From contig CAJNOJ010000009.1 of assembly GCA_905250025.1 (NCBI GenBank), forward strand, positions 744,001 to 808,000: a stretch of DNA of 64,000 bases, in the 5' to 3' direction. Positions 46,101 to 60,100 of the stretch are shown one piece after another (position 1 is the first letter of the stretch; every line of letters starts with the position of its first letter). The notes under the pieces are model-generated. The model saw only the letters and a program-made list of their open reading frames with translations. It had not been told where the DNA came from and searched no databases. Source of the stretch: Adineta ricciae (Eukaryota > Rotifera > Eurotatoria > Adinetida > Adinetidae). Made by a program: the position numbers and the translations under genes.

Positions 46101-46946
46101 GTTTAATGTTTATGTCTTCAACAATAAAGTCGTTCGAATTGTGTCAATTTGGTAATATATATGTGAAAAACTAATTTCTGATGTAATCCCAAACTCGTGT
46201 TCCTATTGGTCGATAGACAAAAACCATTGATCAAAAGTCGTGACCTCTATAATATCGAAATATCTTCGTCCAAAAACGAATTTTTATTTCATCTTAGAAA
46301 AGAATCGATTAATCGCCAAAAAGATACACAAAAAACAATTCTATTCTCAGCTGTGAACATAACTTTTTTTCTGGAAGACAAAGTATTAGCGACGTGTGTA
46401 AATCTCGACGAAAAAATTCTTTGAAAAATCAAATAAAATATAAAAATTATTTTCATTTCTAGATTAATAAAGAATCGACATGAGAATAAACGAATAAAAA
46501 AAAATTTGTTTATTTTTAATTTGTTGACATCTTGTTTTTTTTCAACGTTCTTTCTCCGATTTGTTTGTTTGCTTCATCTTCTTCTGTATTTCACTCTTCA
46601 ACACAAAAAAATCAGTTCATCAACAGAAAAAAAAGAACGATATTTCTCCTGGTTTTTCTTTCTTTTTTTCTACACGATACTGTTGTTTTGTACATTTTAT
46701 TAAGTATTTTTTTTCCAGTCAAGTATATCGAAACATACAGGTACAGACATGACTTATATCTATGCAAGACAACATGAAATTTTCTATGATTTTTGTTCTG
46801 TTTAGTTACAAATTCATTTCATGTGATCATCTTTTTGTATTTCTTCCATACACATCGTGTTGATGGTGCTTGCATAAATTATATACTTTAATATAATAAT
46901 ATTTATTAAAAAAAACTCGAAGAATTTTGTTTTTTTCCCGTTTCGA
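46101..46946. other. Divergent promoter region between eIF2-beta and R3H-domain genes
   Basis: About 850 bp shared 5' flank. T-rich runs throughout; no recognisable box. Open frames on the plus strand (46197-46777) are low-complexity and overlap one another, so not called. Confidence 0.4.
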
Positions 46947-50094
<3,148 letters not shown>

Positions 50095-51017
50095 TCAATG
50101 ATATCTCGCTCTCTTTTCTTCTGCATATCTCAGGGTCCGAAAGCTGTGTGTGATGTGTGTGTTTCCTAATGTGCCTTTTGTGTGCGATAACTCTGTGAGA
50201 ATAGTCTCGGATCTCGATTGCGTATATATGTGTGTATGTGTAGATTGTTGACTGATGGGCAATGGCATAGACCGATTACTTATATCTTCCTCTACACTCT
50301 TTCTTTCGCTTTTTTCTATCTCTTTCATTTCTTCATCGCTCTTTCTCTCTTTTCTACTCTATTTTCTTTCTCTTTTTTTTTGTTGTTCTACAACGACGAT
50401 CACACATTCGAACGGCAGAAAAAAAAGAAAAAAAAAGACATCACAAAAAAACCAAAAAGTCAAACATCAATCTTCTTGTAAACTAAGTGTAATTTGTTTG
50501 TCTACTTTTTACATATATACGAAAGGTTCGAAAGAAAAAGCAATGATGCTAGAAACACAAAAAGCAAACAACTGAACATATCTTGTCTCATGTCAAGCAT
50601 TTGAAAACGTAGTATTGTTTACCGAACGAATAATTCTAATGGATCATTAGGTTTTGGGTAATATGAGCAGATAGAAAACAAAAGATGATTTGATTAAGAG
50701 GGCAAATGCTAGGGCGATGATTTGGCTTTTCTCTTCAGTCGACATATCATCTATTCCAGCTGTCTGTACGAGAGAAAAGATCGGCACAACTTTGTTTTTC
50801 TCTCTAGCAAAGGAAAATATGTACTTCTACACATCGGGTTCTTGTCGTCTTATTTTCTTGTTTTTCATCTGACAACATTCTGTAATAATCAACGACGAAC
50901 GATGCCGTTTTCTCAACGTTATCTCGCTCGAAAGGTTTTACATGCATATCTTGTGAGAATTTATTTTGAATTTAAATTTCTCCTCACTAGGTTAACAACA
51001 GTGTTCGAGCAATAAAT
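50095..51017. other. Intergenic region R3H gene to DUSP gene
   Basis: About 920 bp, T/C-rich simple sequence at 50290-50390 and A-rich tract at 50418-50450. An acceptor-like CTCCTCACTAG lies 27 bp before the DUSP ATG, a possible 5' UTR or spliced-leader acceptor. Confidence 0.4.
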
Positions 51018-51723
51018 ATGAGCGGAGAAATGTCACTGGTTTTGCCACATCTCTATTTGGGTTCACTGAAAGATCGAACGAACACATCATTAATGATGAA
51101 AAATGAAATAAAACGTGTTCTATGTGTCATTGATCTTCCAGACATCATCATTGATAAAGGTGAATATAAACCAACACATGTAATGAATATACAAGCAGCT
51201 GATGCCGAAGAACAAGATCTTGCACAATATTTCGAGAAATGTATTGAATTTATCCATCAGGCCAGAACCGACCACGAAAACATCCTTGTACATTGGTAAT
51301 AAAGATGAGAAGGAATGGAAGAATTGGAAAAAGCCAGCATTGTTTGTATTTGTAGTCAAGCAGGTATATCGAGAAGTGCGACCATAGTCTTAGCCTATTT
51401 GATGACAATTGGCGATTACGATGTGGAAAAAGCTCTTCAGATTGTCAAAGGTGCACGCGGTTTCATTCATCCAAATCCGGGTTTTCTATCACAATTAAAA
51501 CGATATCACAGCAATGACGTTAAAAAGGTAAGCGACAGATGTGTTATATTTGTAATCATCTACTCGTGACTCGTTCAATTAGAATTGGTACCGTTTAACA
51601 CGACGTTATCAAACTTATTCGTTTGATGACAATGATCAACATTTTGTTAAAGGTTCCTTAGATGTATATTGGCAACAATTTGAACCAGCTTTTATTGCTG
51701 AGCCGGTATTTTGGCCAACGTAA
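51018..51723 (+). CDS. Atypical dual-specificity phosphatase, DUSP22/DUSP15 type
   Basis: Small phosphatase acting on Tyr/Thr-phosphorylated proteins. ATG 51018 gives MSGEMSLVLPHLYLGSLKDR. The signature is assembled across an intron at 51296-51355: HC|QAGISRSATIVLAYLM, with catalytic Cys and Arg (HCxxGxSRS). A general-acid region NIQAADAEEQDL and NPNPGF-like IHPNPGFLSQLKRY match the DUSP22/15 subgroup. Vertebrate DUSP22/15 begin MGN and are myristoylated; this one begins MSG, so that lipid anchor seems lost. The last part YWQQFEPAFIAEPVFWPT stops at 51721-51723, but a GT at that end (AC|GTAAACC) and a downstream CTCTTAG allow one or two longer C-termini up to about 51944. Which is used cannot be told from sequence. 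Confidence 0.88.
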
Positions 51724-52348
51724 ACCTTTTTTTTCAAGTTCTGTTGAGGGGATCATTATTTTTCTTTCTCTTAGACGCAAAGAAGATTCAAAGGAAATTT
51801 CGGGAGTTCCTTGCGAACGGAAAATGATCTGCTCATGTGTGAAGAAAACGAATGGAGCGATATAGAAAACATTGATTTAATCGAACAAAATGCACTATCG
51901 AGTATTTTGTTTTCTTTCATGCTTCTTTTTTTTTCTTCTTCTTGATTTTTATACATAAATGTACATTAACTGTTATCCTTTCATAGTCGATGAAGAGAAA
52001 AATGAGCACGAACGAAATTAATCAGTGATGGTGAAGAAGACATCCAGTATATCTTCATCAATAAGTCGTTTCGATTTGTCGTATGTTTGATAAAATAAAA
52101 CAAAATGACGACTCAACTCTTAAAAGACAATGTTTTCGTTGTTGTCTTCCTGCTCTCTCTCTCTCGCTTTCTGTCTGTTTCGTTTTTTTTCGCGTTTATG
52201 TCAATATAAGATACCTTTATGATACCAAATTGTCATCAGTAGAGTCGTTCGTTTTGTCGTTTGAAAAAAAAGAAAAAGAAACAAAGAAATAGACGTCGGA
52301 TAGAAAAAAGACTTCAAGTTCGAATATCAACTACGAGGCACATTTATC
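51724..52348. other. Spacer between DUSP and PPxY membrane protein genes
   Basis: About 620 bp containing the possible DUSP 3' exon (from about 51776) and then AT-rich sequence with a CTCTCTCTCTCT run near 52151-52163. No other feature. Confidence 0.4.
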
Positions 52349-52981
52349 ATGCATTTATTACATCAACAACAAAACTTGTTCTTCTTCTTCGGGTTGCTTT
52401 TCGTTTTTATTGTAATAACTGCGTCAGCCCCAACACAAGGAAATCTTCAAAATATTCGATGTAATCTTCTACATCAAAATTGTACATTTGCGCCACATAA
52501 TATATCATCTGATTCGTTAACAGCTTCAACAACATATTTTCAAAATAATTCATCAAGGACAACGCCTCGCACACGTACATCTTCGCGACCATTTTTATCA
52601 ACAACTCGTCAACGTTACACTACAAAATCTGACTCACTGTCAGATTTTGATGCATTTAGTGATAATTTAAAACGTGCGGCGTTAATCTTAGCTGGTATTG
52701 CACTCGGCCTTGGCGTTCTTCGCGTATGTTTGATGTTGTGCAAATCTCGTTCTCCCAATCATACGTTTTCGAGTCGACATTCAGCTACCGTTCGACCTGA
52801 TATTGCCACAATTGAGCATCATCAATGTAAACCAGACTTACCACCAGAATATGCCGAAGCTATAGCAAATAGCGAACGTAGCAACGGTGGTAAATTGCCA
52901 TCATATGATGAATTGCCACATGAGCAAATACAAGAACAATATGTATATAATAATGGTGGATTTGTTTCAACCCAAATGTAA
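52349..52981 (+). CDS. Small single-pass membrane protein with PPxY/LPSY motifs
   Basis: Intronless 210-aa ORF. N-terminal signal peptide (about residues 9-26, FFFFGLLFVFIVITASA), a Ser/Thr/Asn-rich lumenal part with several N-glycosylation sequons (NCT, NIS, NNSS), one transmembrane helix at about 108-131 (LKRAALILAGIALGLGVLRV) and a cytosolic tail. The tail holds LPPEYAEAI (PPxY, 165-168) and LPSYDEL (183-189), the pairing found in membrane adaptors that recruit NEDD4-family E3 ligases through WW domains (WBP1/VOPP1, NDFIP and arrestin-like groups). I cannot assign an orthologue. Likely resident in endosome, Golgi or plasma membrane. Confidence 0.75.
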   Translation: MHLLHQQQNLFFFFGLLFVFIVITASAPTQGNLQNIRCNLLHQNCTFAPHNISSDSLTASTTYFQNNSSRTTPRTRTSSRPFLSTTRQRYTTKSDSLSDFDAFSDNLKRAALILAGIALGLGVLRVCLMLCKSRSPNHTFSSRHSATVRPDIATIEHHQCKPDLPPEYAEAIANSERSNGGKLPSYDELPHEQIQEQYVYNNGGFVSTQM

Positions 52982-53599
52982 AGTTATCTTTCTACTACTA
53001 TTTTGCTTCGCTCAAAATTTTTTTTGTTAAATGTGATTTTGCACAAACATAAATAATGAGAATACTATCCATTATTGAAAATGAAAATTAATTAATACCA
53101 TTATATATTTTGTCTTTGTTTTACATGTCATTCAGCTCTAGTCTAAATCTAGAAGGTACTTATGGATTCAATGCGTCGAGTAAAGTTGTTATATCTATGA
53201 CTCATTTATTTGTTGACAGTAATATCTTGAATGAGATGCATAGATTGTACATTGATATTTAGATGGATTCGCCAGCTGTTTCTTCGACTTTCAATCGAGT
53301 AGCAAGTGGATCGTGGTCTACATGTGAATAGTAGACAGAATTTCTATGAGACAAATCGTATTGGTTAGTCGAGGGTGAGGGTGTGGGTGTGGGTATTTTC
53401 TTTTAACCACATTCACATCTTCGCCATACTTTTTTCTGATGAACATCTAACTGCAATACGCAGAGAATATCTATTTCTAAACATTCTGACTTGGACTCGA
53501 TGAATTGACATTCGAACTCGCACCTTACGGATCTCTAAACAAAAGAATCGCAAAATAGTATCAATGTATGAATAATATTCTTTTGTGTAAAAGTAAAAT
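52982..53599. other. Spacer holding telomere-like repeat
   Basis: About 620 bp. AT rich apart from the G-rich array at 53373-53393. No ORF. Confidence 0.4.
53373..53393 (+). repeat. Short interstitial telomere-like array (TGTGGG type), G-quadruplex capable
   Basis: Four GGG runs at exact 6-bp spacing (53373, 53379, 53385, 53391): GGG TGA GGG TGT GGG TGT GGG. Two units are perfect TGTGGG, the repeat I recall as the bdelloid telomeric hexamer. All spacers are 3 nt, so the strand can form a compact G-quadruplex. It stands alone in AT-rich DNA about 200 bp upstream of a dead P450 gene. Confidence 0.6.
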
Positions 53600-55468
53600 A
53601 TGTTGAGTGTGTTCTATTGCTCCCTTACGTTTTGGTCGATCTATACAAACTGTTCGACGGAATATAAATACATTTTATAAAAAGACTTTATTGACTCCCA
53701 ATATAGCTCTTCTACCAATAATTCTACTTGTGATATTCATTACTCTGCTAACTTATTACATATCATTGCTCCAAAAACGTTATCAATACTTTAGCCAACG
53801 GAATATACCTACACTACCGTTGCCATTTTTTTTCGGGCATTTAAACACAATATGGAATGTTTCATCATATCATCGTCAACTTACAAATTGGACAGAACAA
53901 TATGGAAAAATTTATGGGTTATATGAAGGAAATAATCCTCTGTTCATAGTTAGTGAACCAGATTTTCTGCAAGAAGGTTTTATCAAACAATTTACCATTT
54001 TTCATGCACAAAAGAAAACTGTATTAGATAATATGAGTCATGATAGTGTTTTTAGCTCAGGTACAAAATGAAAACGGCAACGTTATGTTATGAACCCAAC
54101 ATTTTCTGGAGCAAAGTTAAAAACAATGAGTTCTCTAATAAATGGATGTATTACTGACTTGATGAGTAAATTAACTACGCATGTAAAAAGTAATGAAGAA
54201 TTCAACATTTATTCGTATTACAAGCGAATGACAATGGATGTAATTTGTGAGTATATTTCGTCATCTTAATTGTTTTTTTTTCTATTCGAAAATCCCTTTC
54301 TGTTTTGGGCTAAGTCGTTGTGCAGTTGGTATTAATACTGATTTACAAAATAATCCTGAAAATATCTATTTTGAGAAAATTCGAGAATTATTTGATAGTC
54401 AGTCTTGGTAAAAATTGGTTATACACATCTGCTCAACTTCTACCTCAAATTCTCAATATCCTTGCTAATCTCTTTGACCTCAACAATAGTGTACGTCTAT
54501 TTCTTAATACTCGAATTTTACCATTGATATCATTAAAATTACAAGTGAGAGAATTACCAATGCCATGGCTCACCAATCGGTTACATACTATTGTTGAACA
54601 TCGTCAACAAATAACTACTTCTCGATTTGACCTTCTTCAACTTATGTTTCAGGTAATGAGCAAAGAACCGGTCAAAGTAAGCTAATTCTTGATCACAAAT
54701 TGAAAAACTTCGAAGTCGACCATTATATTATAGGACATAGCAAATGACAGTAAAGCAAACTATCGGTTAACTGAAAAGGAAGTTACTGGTAATATCTTTG
54801 CTTTTATGGCAGTAGGATATGAAACAACAGCGACTGCTTTAGCATGTGCCACATACGTATTTGCTACACATCCTGACATTCTCGAAAAAATTCAAGTAGA
54901 AATTAGTCAACTGCTATTGAGTACTGATGACAGTGATGATGAAATGAAGAAATATCCAGATTATGATGTTGTGGCACAAATGCATTATATGGACATGTTC
55001 ATTTCTGAAGTGTTAAGGATGTATCATATCGTTCCTAGAATCATTCAAAAACGTGCTACAGAAGATACAATTGTACAAGGAATTAAGATCGACAAAGGTG
55101 ATTTTATGTTTATTATGTTAAAGGAAACTGCTGTGTTGCCTTTTGTTTAAGATTCTATAATTCAGACTGATGTTTATTCAATTCATTACGATCTTGAATT
55201 TTGGAGCCCGGATGATCCATATGTATTTGTACTAGAACGGCACGAGAAAAAACACCATCCAATGGCTTATTTATCATTTGGAGCAGGTCCACAGCATTCT
55301 GTTGATATGCGTTTTGCATGAACTGAAATCAAAATTTTATGAATAAGAATTCTTCGTAGTTATATTATTCTAACTGGTGAACATCTCGAAAGCAAATTTC
55401 AGATTAGTGATCAATCAGTTATTGCACCACACGAAGTTTGGATAAAATTAATGAAGCGAAATACGTAA
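53600..55468 (+). pseudogene. CYP3-clan cytochrome P450 pseudogene
   Basis: Former microsomal P450 (CYP3/CYP5-like). Surviving landmarks: hydrophobic N-terminal anchor (IALLPIILLVIFITLLTYYI), LPLPFFFGHLNTIW, RYVMNPTFSGAKLKTMSSLI, I-helix FMAVGYETTATALA, K-helix SEVLRMYHIVPR, YSIHYDLEFWSPDDPYVF and PERH-like VLERHEKKHHPMAY. Lesions: TGA at 54069-54071 where the family has Trp, a frameshift near 54405-54415 followed by TAA, TAA near 55148-55150, TGA at 55319-55321 and 55340-55342. The heme loop reads FGAGPQHSVDMRFA, so the essential Cys is Ser. Introns with good GT/AG ends (at about 54245-54325 and 54678-54734) remain, so this is a gene that died in place, not a retrocopy. No intact start is visible. 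Confidence 0.9.
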
Positions 55469-55548
55469 TTTTTTTTGTAAATCTGCTTGAAATAAAAATT
55501 ATATACGGTTGCGTATTCAATGAATCAGATTATAAACTATATCTATAG

Positions 55549-55980
55549 GACTTATCGATTCCAAACCACAAGTGCCTGTCATTCAATTACTTACTTGCCC
55601 TTGTTGTGAAGCTATTACTTTAATTGTAGATCTTGGCCGAGCATATTGAATATTCTATGAAAGAAATCTTTAATAGGACGAGGGTATTTGTGGATATCGA
55701 CAGATAAAAGATACTCATCCATACCCTCTGGCTTTTGAGTTAATTTTATCTTTTAATTCGATGACTGAAAGTTGGTTGATAGTTAGTGCGTGCGCATACT
55801 CCGTTGGCTCAGACGAAATAGCATCCATAGCTAAATTTGTTTCACATCAACCTAATCAAAAGGGAAATTTAATGTAAGGTTCTTTTTTGACTTCACCTTT
55901 TGTATTCACGAGTTTTACATCGAAAAAGAACAGTCGATGGAAGCATATCGTTAGACAAACCGTGACTTTCGGACATTAAA
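55549..55980 (+). other. Unidentified exon-like fragments with CPCC motif
   Basis: After TATCTATAG a frame reads LIDSKPQVPVIQLLTCPCCE and a few residues more, then can splice (GTAGAT..TTTAATAG, about 55629-55676) in the same phase to DEGICGYRQIKDTHPYPLAF and on to SWLIVSACAYSVGSDEIASI, ending KGNLM before GTAAGG. A possible last piece ends at about 55976. Phases agree and there are no stops in the proposed exons, but there is no start codon and I recognise no family. It lies directly behind the P450 pseudogene, so it may be the remains of another gene. Confidence 0.3.
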
Positions 55981-56037
55981 ACAAGAGCATGTGTAATAAG
56001 TATTAAACCTAATACTGACATTGTTCATTCAAATATA

Positions 56038-56489
56038 CTAATCACAATTTTCATGCTTGGCAAATTGTAATCGGACCCGTTCGGCATAGTGTTTACCGTA
56101 TCTTTGACGCAGCTCTAGAGATATTTGAGTCTCATGAGAAGACTTGTTTTGCAATATTTCCAGTTTGCTTTGAAGGAATTCCTTCTGACTTTGTCGAACT
56201 GTAACATTCTCTATCAATTTCTTTCGTGGTAGTTATTGAATAATTTTATTTCTTGAATTAGGATTCGCATTACTATGAACAACAAATGATTCGATTACTT
56301 TTTCTAAATCCAAACACTGGGCCTTATAGCGCATACCAATTTCACCGGTGAAAACAGCAGCAGCAGCATCTGCGAAAAAATAATTCGAACAAGAAGAGAA
56401 ATGTTCATTCATATCTCGATAATAAATAAAATTGAAGTTAAAGCACCTCCTCTGAGTCCTCCTTTTTGAAAGACATTTTTAGTTTCATT
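56038..56489 (-). CDS. Unidentified coiled-coil protein, 3' exons (5' end not found)
   Basis: Three minus-strand exons with fully consistent phases: 56447-56489 (NETKNVFQKGGLRG), 56274-56369 (DAAAAVFTGEIGMRYKAQCL and on) and 56038-56198 (RQSQKEFLQSKLEILQNKSS through KHYAERVRLQFAKHENCD, TAG at 56038-56040). Introns are 77 and 75 bp with GT..CAG ends. The exon total is 300 nt. The last exon is a charged helix. No start codon is found; an upstream exon may lie within 56500-56907, where the minus strand has an 80-codon open frame. Function unknown. Neighbouring sequence is decayed, so this could be a remnant, though nothing in the exons is broken. Confidence 0.45.
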
Positions 56490-57171
56490 CTATAACATGG
56501 CATGGTATTATGACAGCAAAATACGTGTTTAGATGGTATATCTATATATGCGTAGTGAAATTTAAAAAACACAAGGCACAGATCAATGAAAAAAAGCGTT
56601 GTTTTCGCTAGCGAATCTTGATTTTTAGGATATCACCAACTCAAACAAGAAGAAAATCGTATTTTCAAATACGATGAAACTTGTAGACAAGCGAAAATTC
56701 ATCTATATTCATGTTTCGAAAGCAACTAAAACAAGAGATCACATGTTTATTTTGCGTACAGGTATATGGAACATACGAAACATGTTCCACAAACAAATCC
56801 GACACTTCCAATTTCGAGACACTGAATTTACCGTTTTCTTTGTTTGCACTTATATAACTATATAATGGAACAATCTTTATCTCACCACAGATGTCGTTAG
56901 TATACAATTACCGATTCCCAAATGTCACACGATATTTTGATAAATTTTACAAAGCTATACATTTCTATGCTGATAACCTCTACAAAAATGTCACCGTAAA
57001 AAATGAATCGATCATTCAAGTTTCAGCGCTAATACAATCGTTTTCATTTGCTTACATCATCGGATGACCTGACCAATCCTATATCAATAGGGTCATATTA
57101 TTCCATCAGCGTCTTTCTACAGCAAAAAAAACAGAAATTCATTGATCGATATGTAAAATCAATTACTTGAT
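56490..57171. other. Ambiguous coding-like stretch upstream of BRWD/PHIP
   Basis: Both strands keep moderately long open frames. Minus 56665-56907 includes EIKIVPLYSYISANKENGKF. On the plus strand an ATG at 56891, directly after TCTCACCACAG, opens 58 codons (MSLVYNYRFPNVTRYFDKFY and on) to a stop at 57065-57067. They overlap, so at most one is real. I cannot choose between them. Confidence 0.25.
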
Positions 57172-60100
57172 ATGGCTTCATCTCCTGGTTTAAATTTTCT
57201 CATTGCCAAATATCTTCGCGAACTACCCAATCCAACTCTTGCCAATGTGAGGAAATCTACTAGAAAAACAAGTTTCTTTCTTATTGAAATATTTTAGGAA
57301 TTCATACAAACGCTCGAGAAAAATAACGTAAGTTTAACCAAACTGACTTTAGAATAATCATGAAGTTAATGTTTATTAAGCTGTTGCCGTCGACACGCAA
57401 CTGGAATGGTGTACAACGTCAAATATCCTTTCAAGAACTAGTAAGTTGACGTATATGTACATGCTCTTTCATCAACTTGCAATCATGCTTTTAGGAACAA
57501 CAGTACAATCATGTTCCTGATAATCATCTACCGCAATTATTAGAAAATGTTATGTCTTATGTGGAACAAGGTATTGGAAAACGTTTTGGTTCACTATCAA
57601 CGTTTCTTCTACAATTGGATCCGACGTGTTTTCTTGAAAACAAACAGAAAACCTCATCAAGTATGCCTATTCAACACGAACAATCCAAATCTGATAGAAA
57701 ATCTCCGCATAAATTTTAGGTCGGCAATATAATGTGTTTAGAACAGCATATCATCCATGTAAATATCTATCCAATCCAACCAATCGTAATATGCGTAAGA
57801 AGAAAGATTATTTGTATCTGTTGGAATCTACATTTGGTTTCTTCTCATATGTATAGAATTGATTTTACGTGAACGAGAATATTTCGGAAGAACTGTCTCA
57901 GTTCAAAAGTTGCCATCAAGTGATTTATATCAACGAATGAACATGAGATTAAAAGTCGTTGCACATAAAGCATCCGTCTACTGTATTGCTTTCGACCGTA
58001 CTGGAACATATGCGTTATCAGTAAGATTGGTTCAATAGATTAACAGAATCATAGTTTGATATATTCAGGGTGCTGATGATTTTCTTTTAAAAATGTGGCA
58101 TGTTCACACAGGTCGTTTAATGGCAACATTTCGTGGTCATTCAAAAGAAATCTGTGATATTGATGTTAATTTCGAGAACACACTTGTGGCCAGTGCAAGT
58201 TTAGATAAGAAAGTGCGCATTTGGAATTTAAATACAACTAAAATGGAATGTGTGTTACATGGACATCAGAGTGGAATTAATGCTACAAAGGTAGATTCTG
58301 CTGACTGCTTTCATTTGAATATTCACCGAGAAAAATGTATGTTTTAGTTTTCACCATTTTGTAAAACCGATGACCGATGGTTAGCATCAGTGGGAAGCGA
58401 AGGAAGTATTTGCTTCTGGAAATATCATGTTGGTGAAACAGAATTTGAGTAAGATATTTACAAACGCCTCGAGATGTTCATGACAACTGAATTTATGTGA
58501 ATATCTAGATCTCGTCCAATTAAATTTGTGGAGAAAAGTCGTGCCGGTGCACAAATGCTTTGTTTATCATTTAGTCCAGGTTTGTCCCGTCTACCTGAAT
58601 CAGAACATTTTCAGAAAAGATCATTATGGATTTCAGGTGGTTATTTCGTCGCCGCCGGTAGCAGTGATTCTGTTATTCGCGTTTATTCCTTTCATACCTA
58701 CTCACCGTTGAAAATCTGCGAACTGGACCGACATACAGTACGTGGAGATTTACCTGATTGATCTCGAAACTTGAGCTTTATTTTCAGAACGTTGTAGAAA
58801 CAATTTGTTATTCGCACTTAAGTAATTCCTTCATTTCTGGCAGCAAAGATGGAACGGCGCGTATTTGGCGCTATGAACAACAGTCATGGCGAGCTATCGT
58901 GCTCAACTATAACAATGATGCAGATAAAACGTAAGTTGATTTTATCGATAAATATGTGAAATCACTTGAATCGTTTTCGAATTTAGTAATCATGATTCTA
59001 GCAATCACGTTAGTACTGTAAACAACAAATTAATACCTGTAACGATTGTTTCCTGGTCGTGTACTGATCAACGTGTTGCTACTGCGTATGAAAACGGATT
59101 GATTAAAATTTGGGAACCTAATAATGGAACATTAGTCAACGAACTTAAAGTAAATATCATTGACTACAATACACTCAATTCAGTCAACATTCTATTTGTA
59201 GAAACATGAAAAAACTGTTTTTGTCCTTGAATGTCATCCAACCAATGAACGTATTTTATGCTCTGCAGGACACGATGGGCTGTTAATAATTTGGGATATG
59301 GTTGATGGTCGAGCAATAAAATACTTTCTCAATGATGTACGTTATTTTATTGCTTTCTTTAACATTTAAATATATATTATTCTTTGTCCACAGCAATACA
59401 TTGATATACCTAATTCAATACCATACTCAGAAGCAAAATGGTCTCCTAATTGTGATGTTATTTGTACAACCGATCTGTGCGGTCAAATATGTTTCTTTGG
59501 TTTGGGTACTGATACACGATATAATAAAACACAAATCGAACAATACTTTCACAATGATTTACGTCCGCTTCTTCGTGATAGTAATGATAATGTTCTTGAT
59601 GAACAACAGCAAGTTCCACCACATCTTTTGCCGCCACCATTTCTTATCGATGATCATGGTCACGCTTATTCGCCTGATATACAAAGATTTGTACCAGGAA
59701 GAGAAAATTATTCGCAAAATGATAACACAGCTACAGTTGTGAATCATGAGTATTTAGAAGGTAAAATAATATTGTTAGTGTTGAATATGTTACATATGAA
59801 AGTCCTTGTTTAGATCTGATCATCGCCGAACCGCTTACGACGCCTGCCATGACTAGTGCATATATGACGCGTAAATTTGGTAGGAAAGATGTCTGTAAAT
59901 CAAATGATATACTATTAGAATATGTTTAGAAACTATCGATCTATCCACGTTTCGTTTGAATATTGATAAAAAACAAACATTTGTTTATCATCGAAATTTC
60001 ATTCCACCTATGAGTAGAGCTGAATTAGAGTAAGAATAAACTTTAATACTCCGAACTTTTATATCTGTTAACATTTATATCTAGACGCAGTGGAGCTGTT

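Noticed and set aside
46197..46777. Overlapping plus-strand frames in the eIF2-beta/R3H spacer
   Set aside because: Phe/Ser/Lys-rich translations of T- and A-runs in several frames at once; no conserved sequence.
53510..53540. CATTCGAACTCGCACC as a possible minus-strand tRNA T-loop
   Set aside because: No matching acceptor stem, D-arm or anticodon arm could be found around it.
54069..54071. In-frame TGA at a conserved Trp as evidence for a UGA=Trp genetic code
   Set aside because: Other genes in the window end normally at TGA (GALNT, eIF2-beta), and the same P450 has TAA stops, a frameshift and a lost heme Cys; it is a pseudogene.
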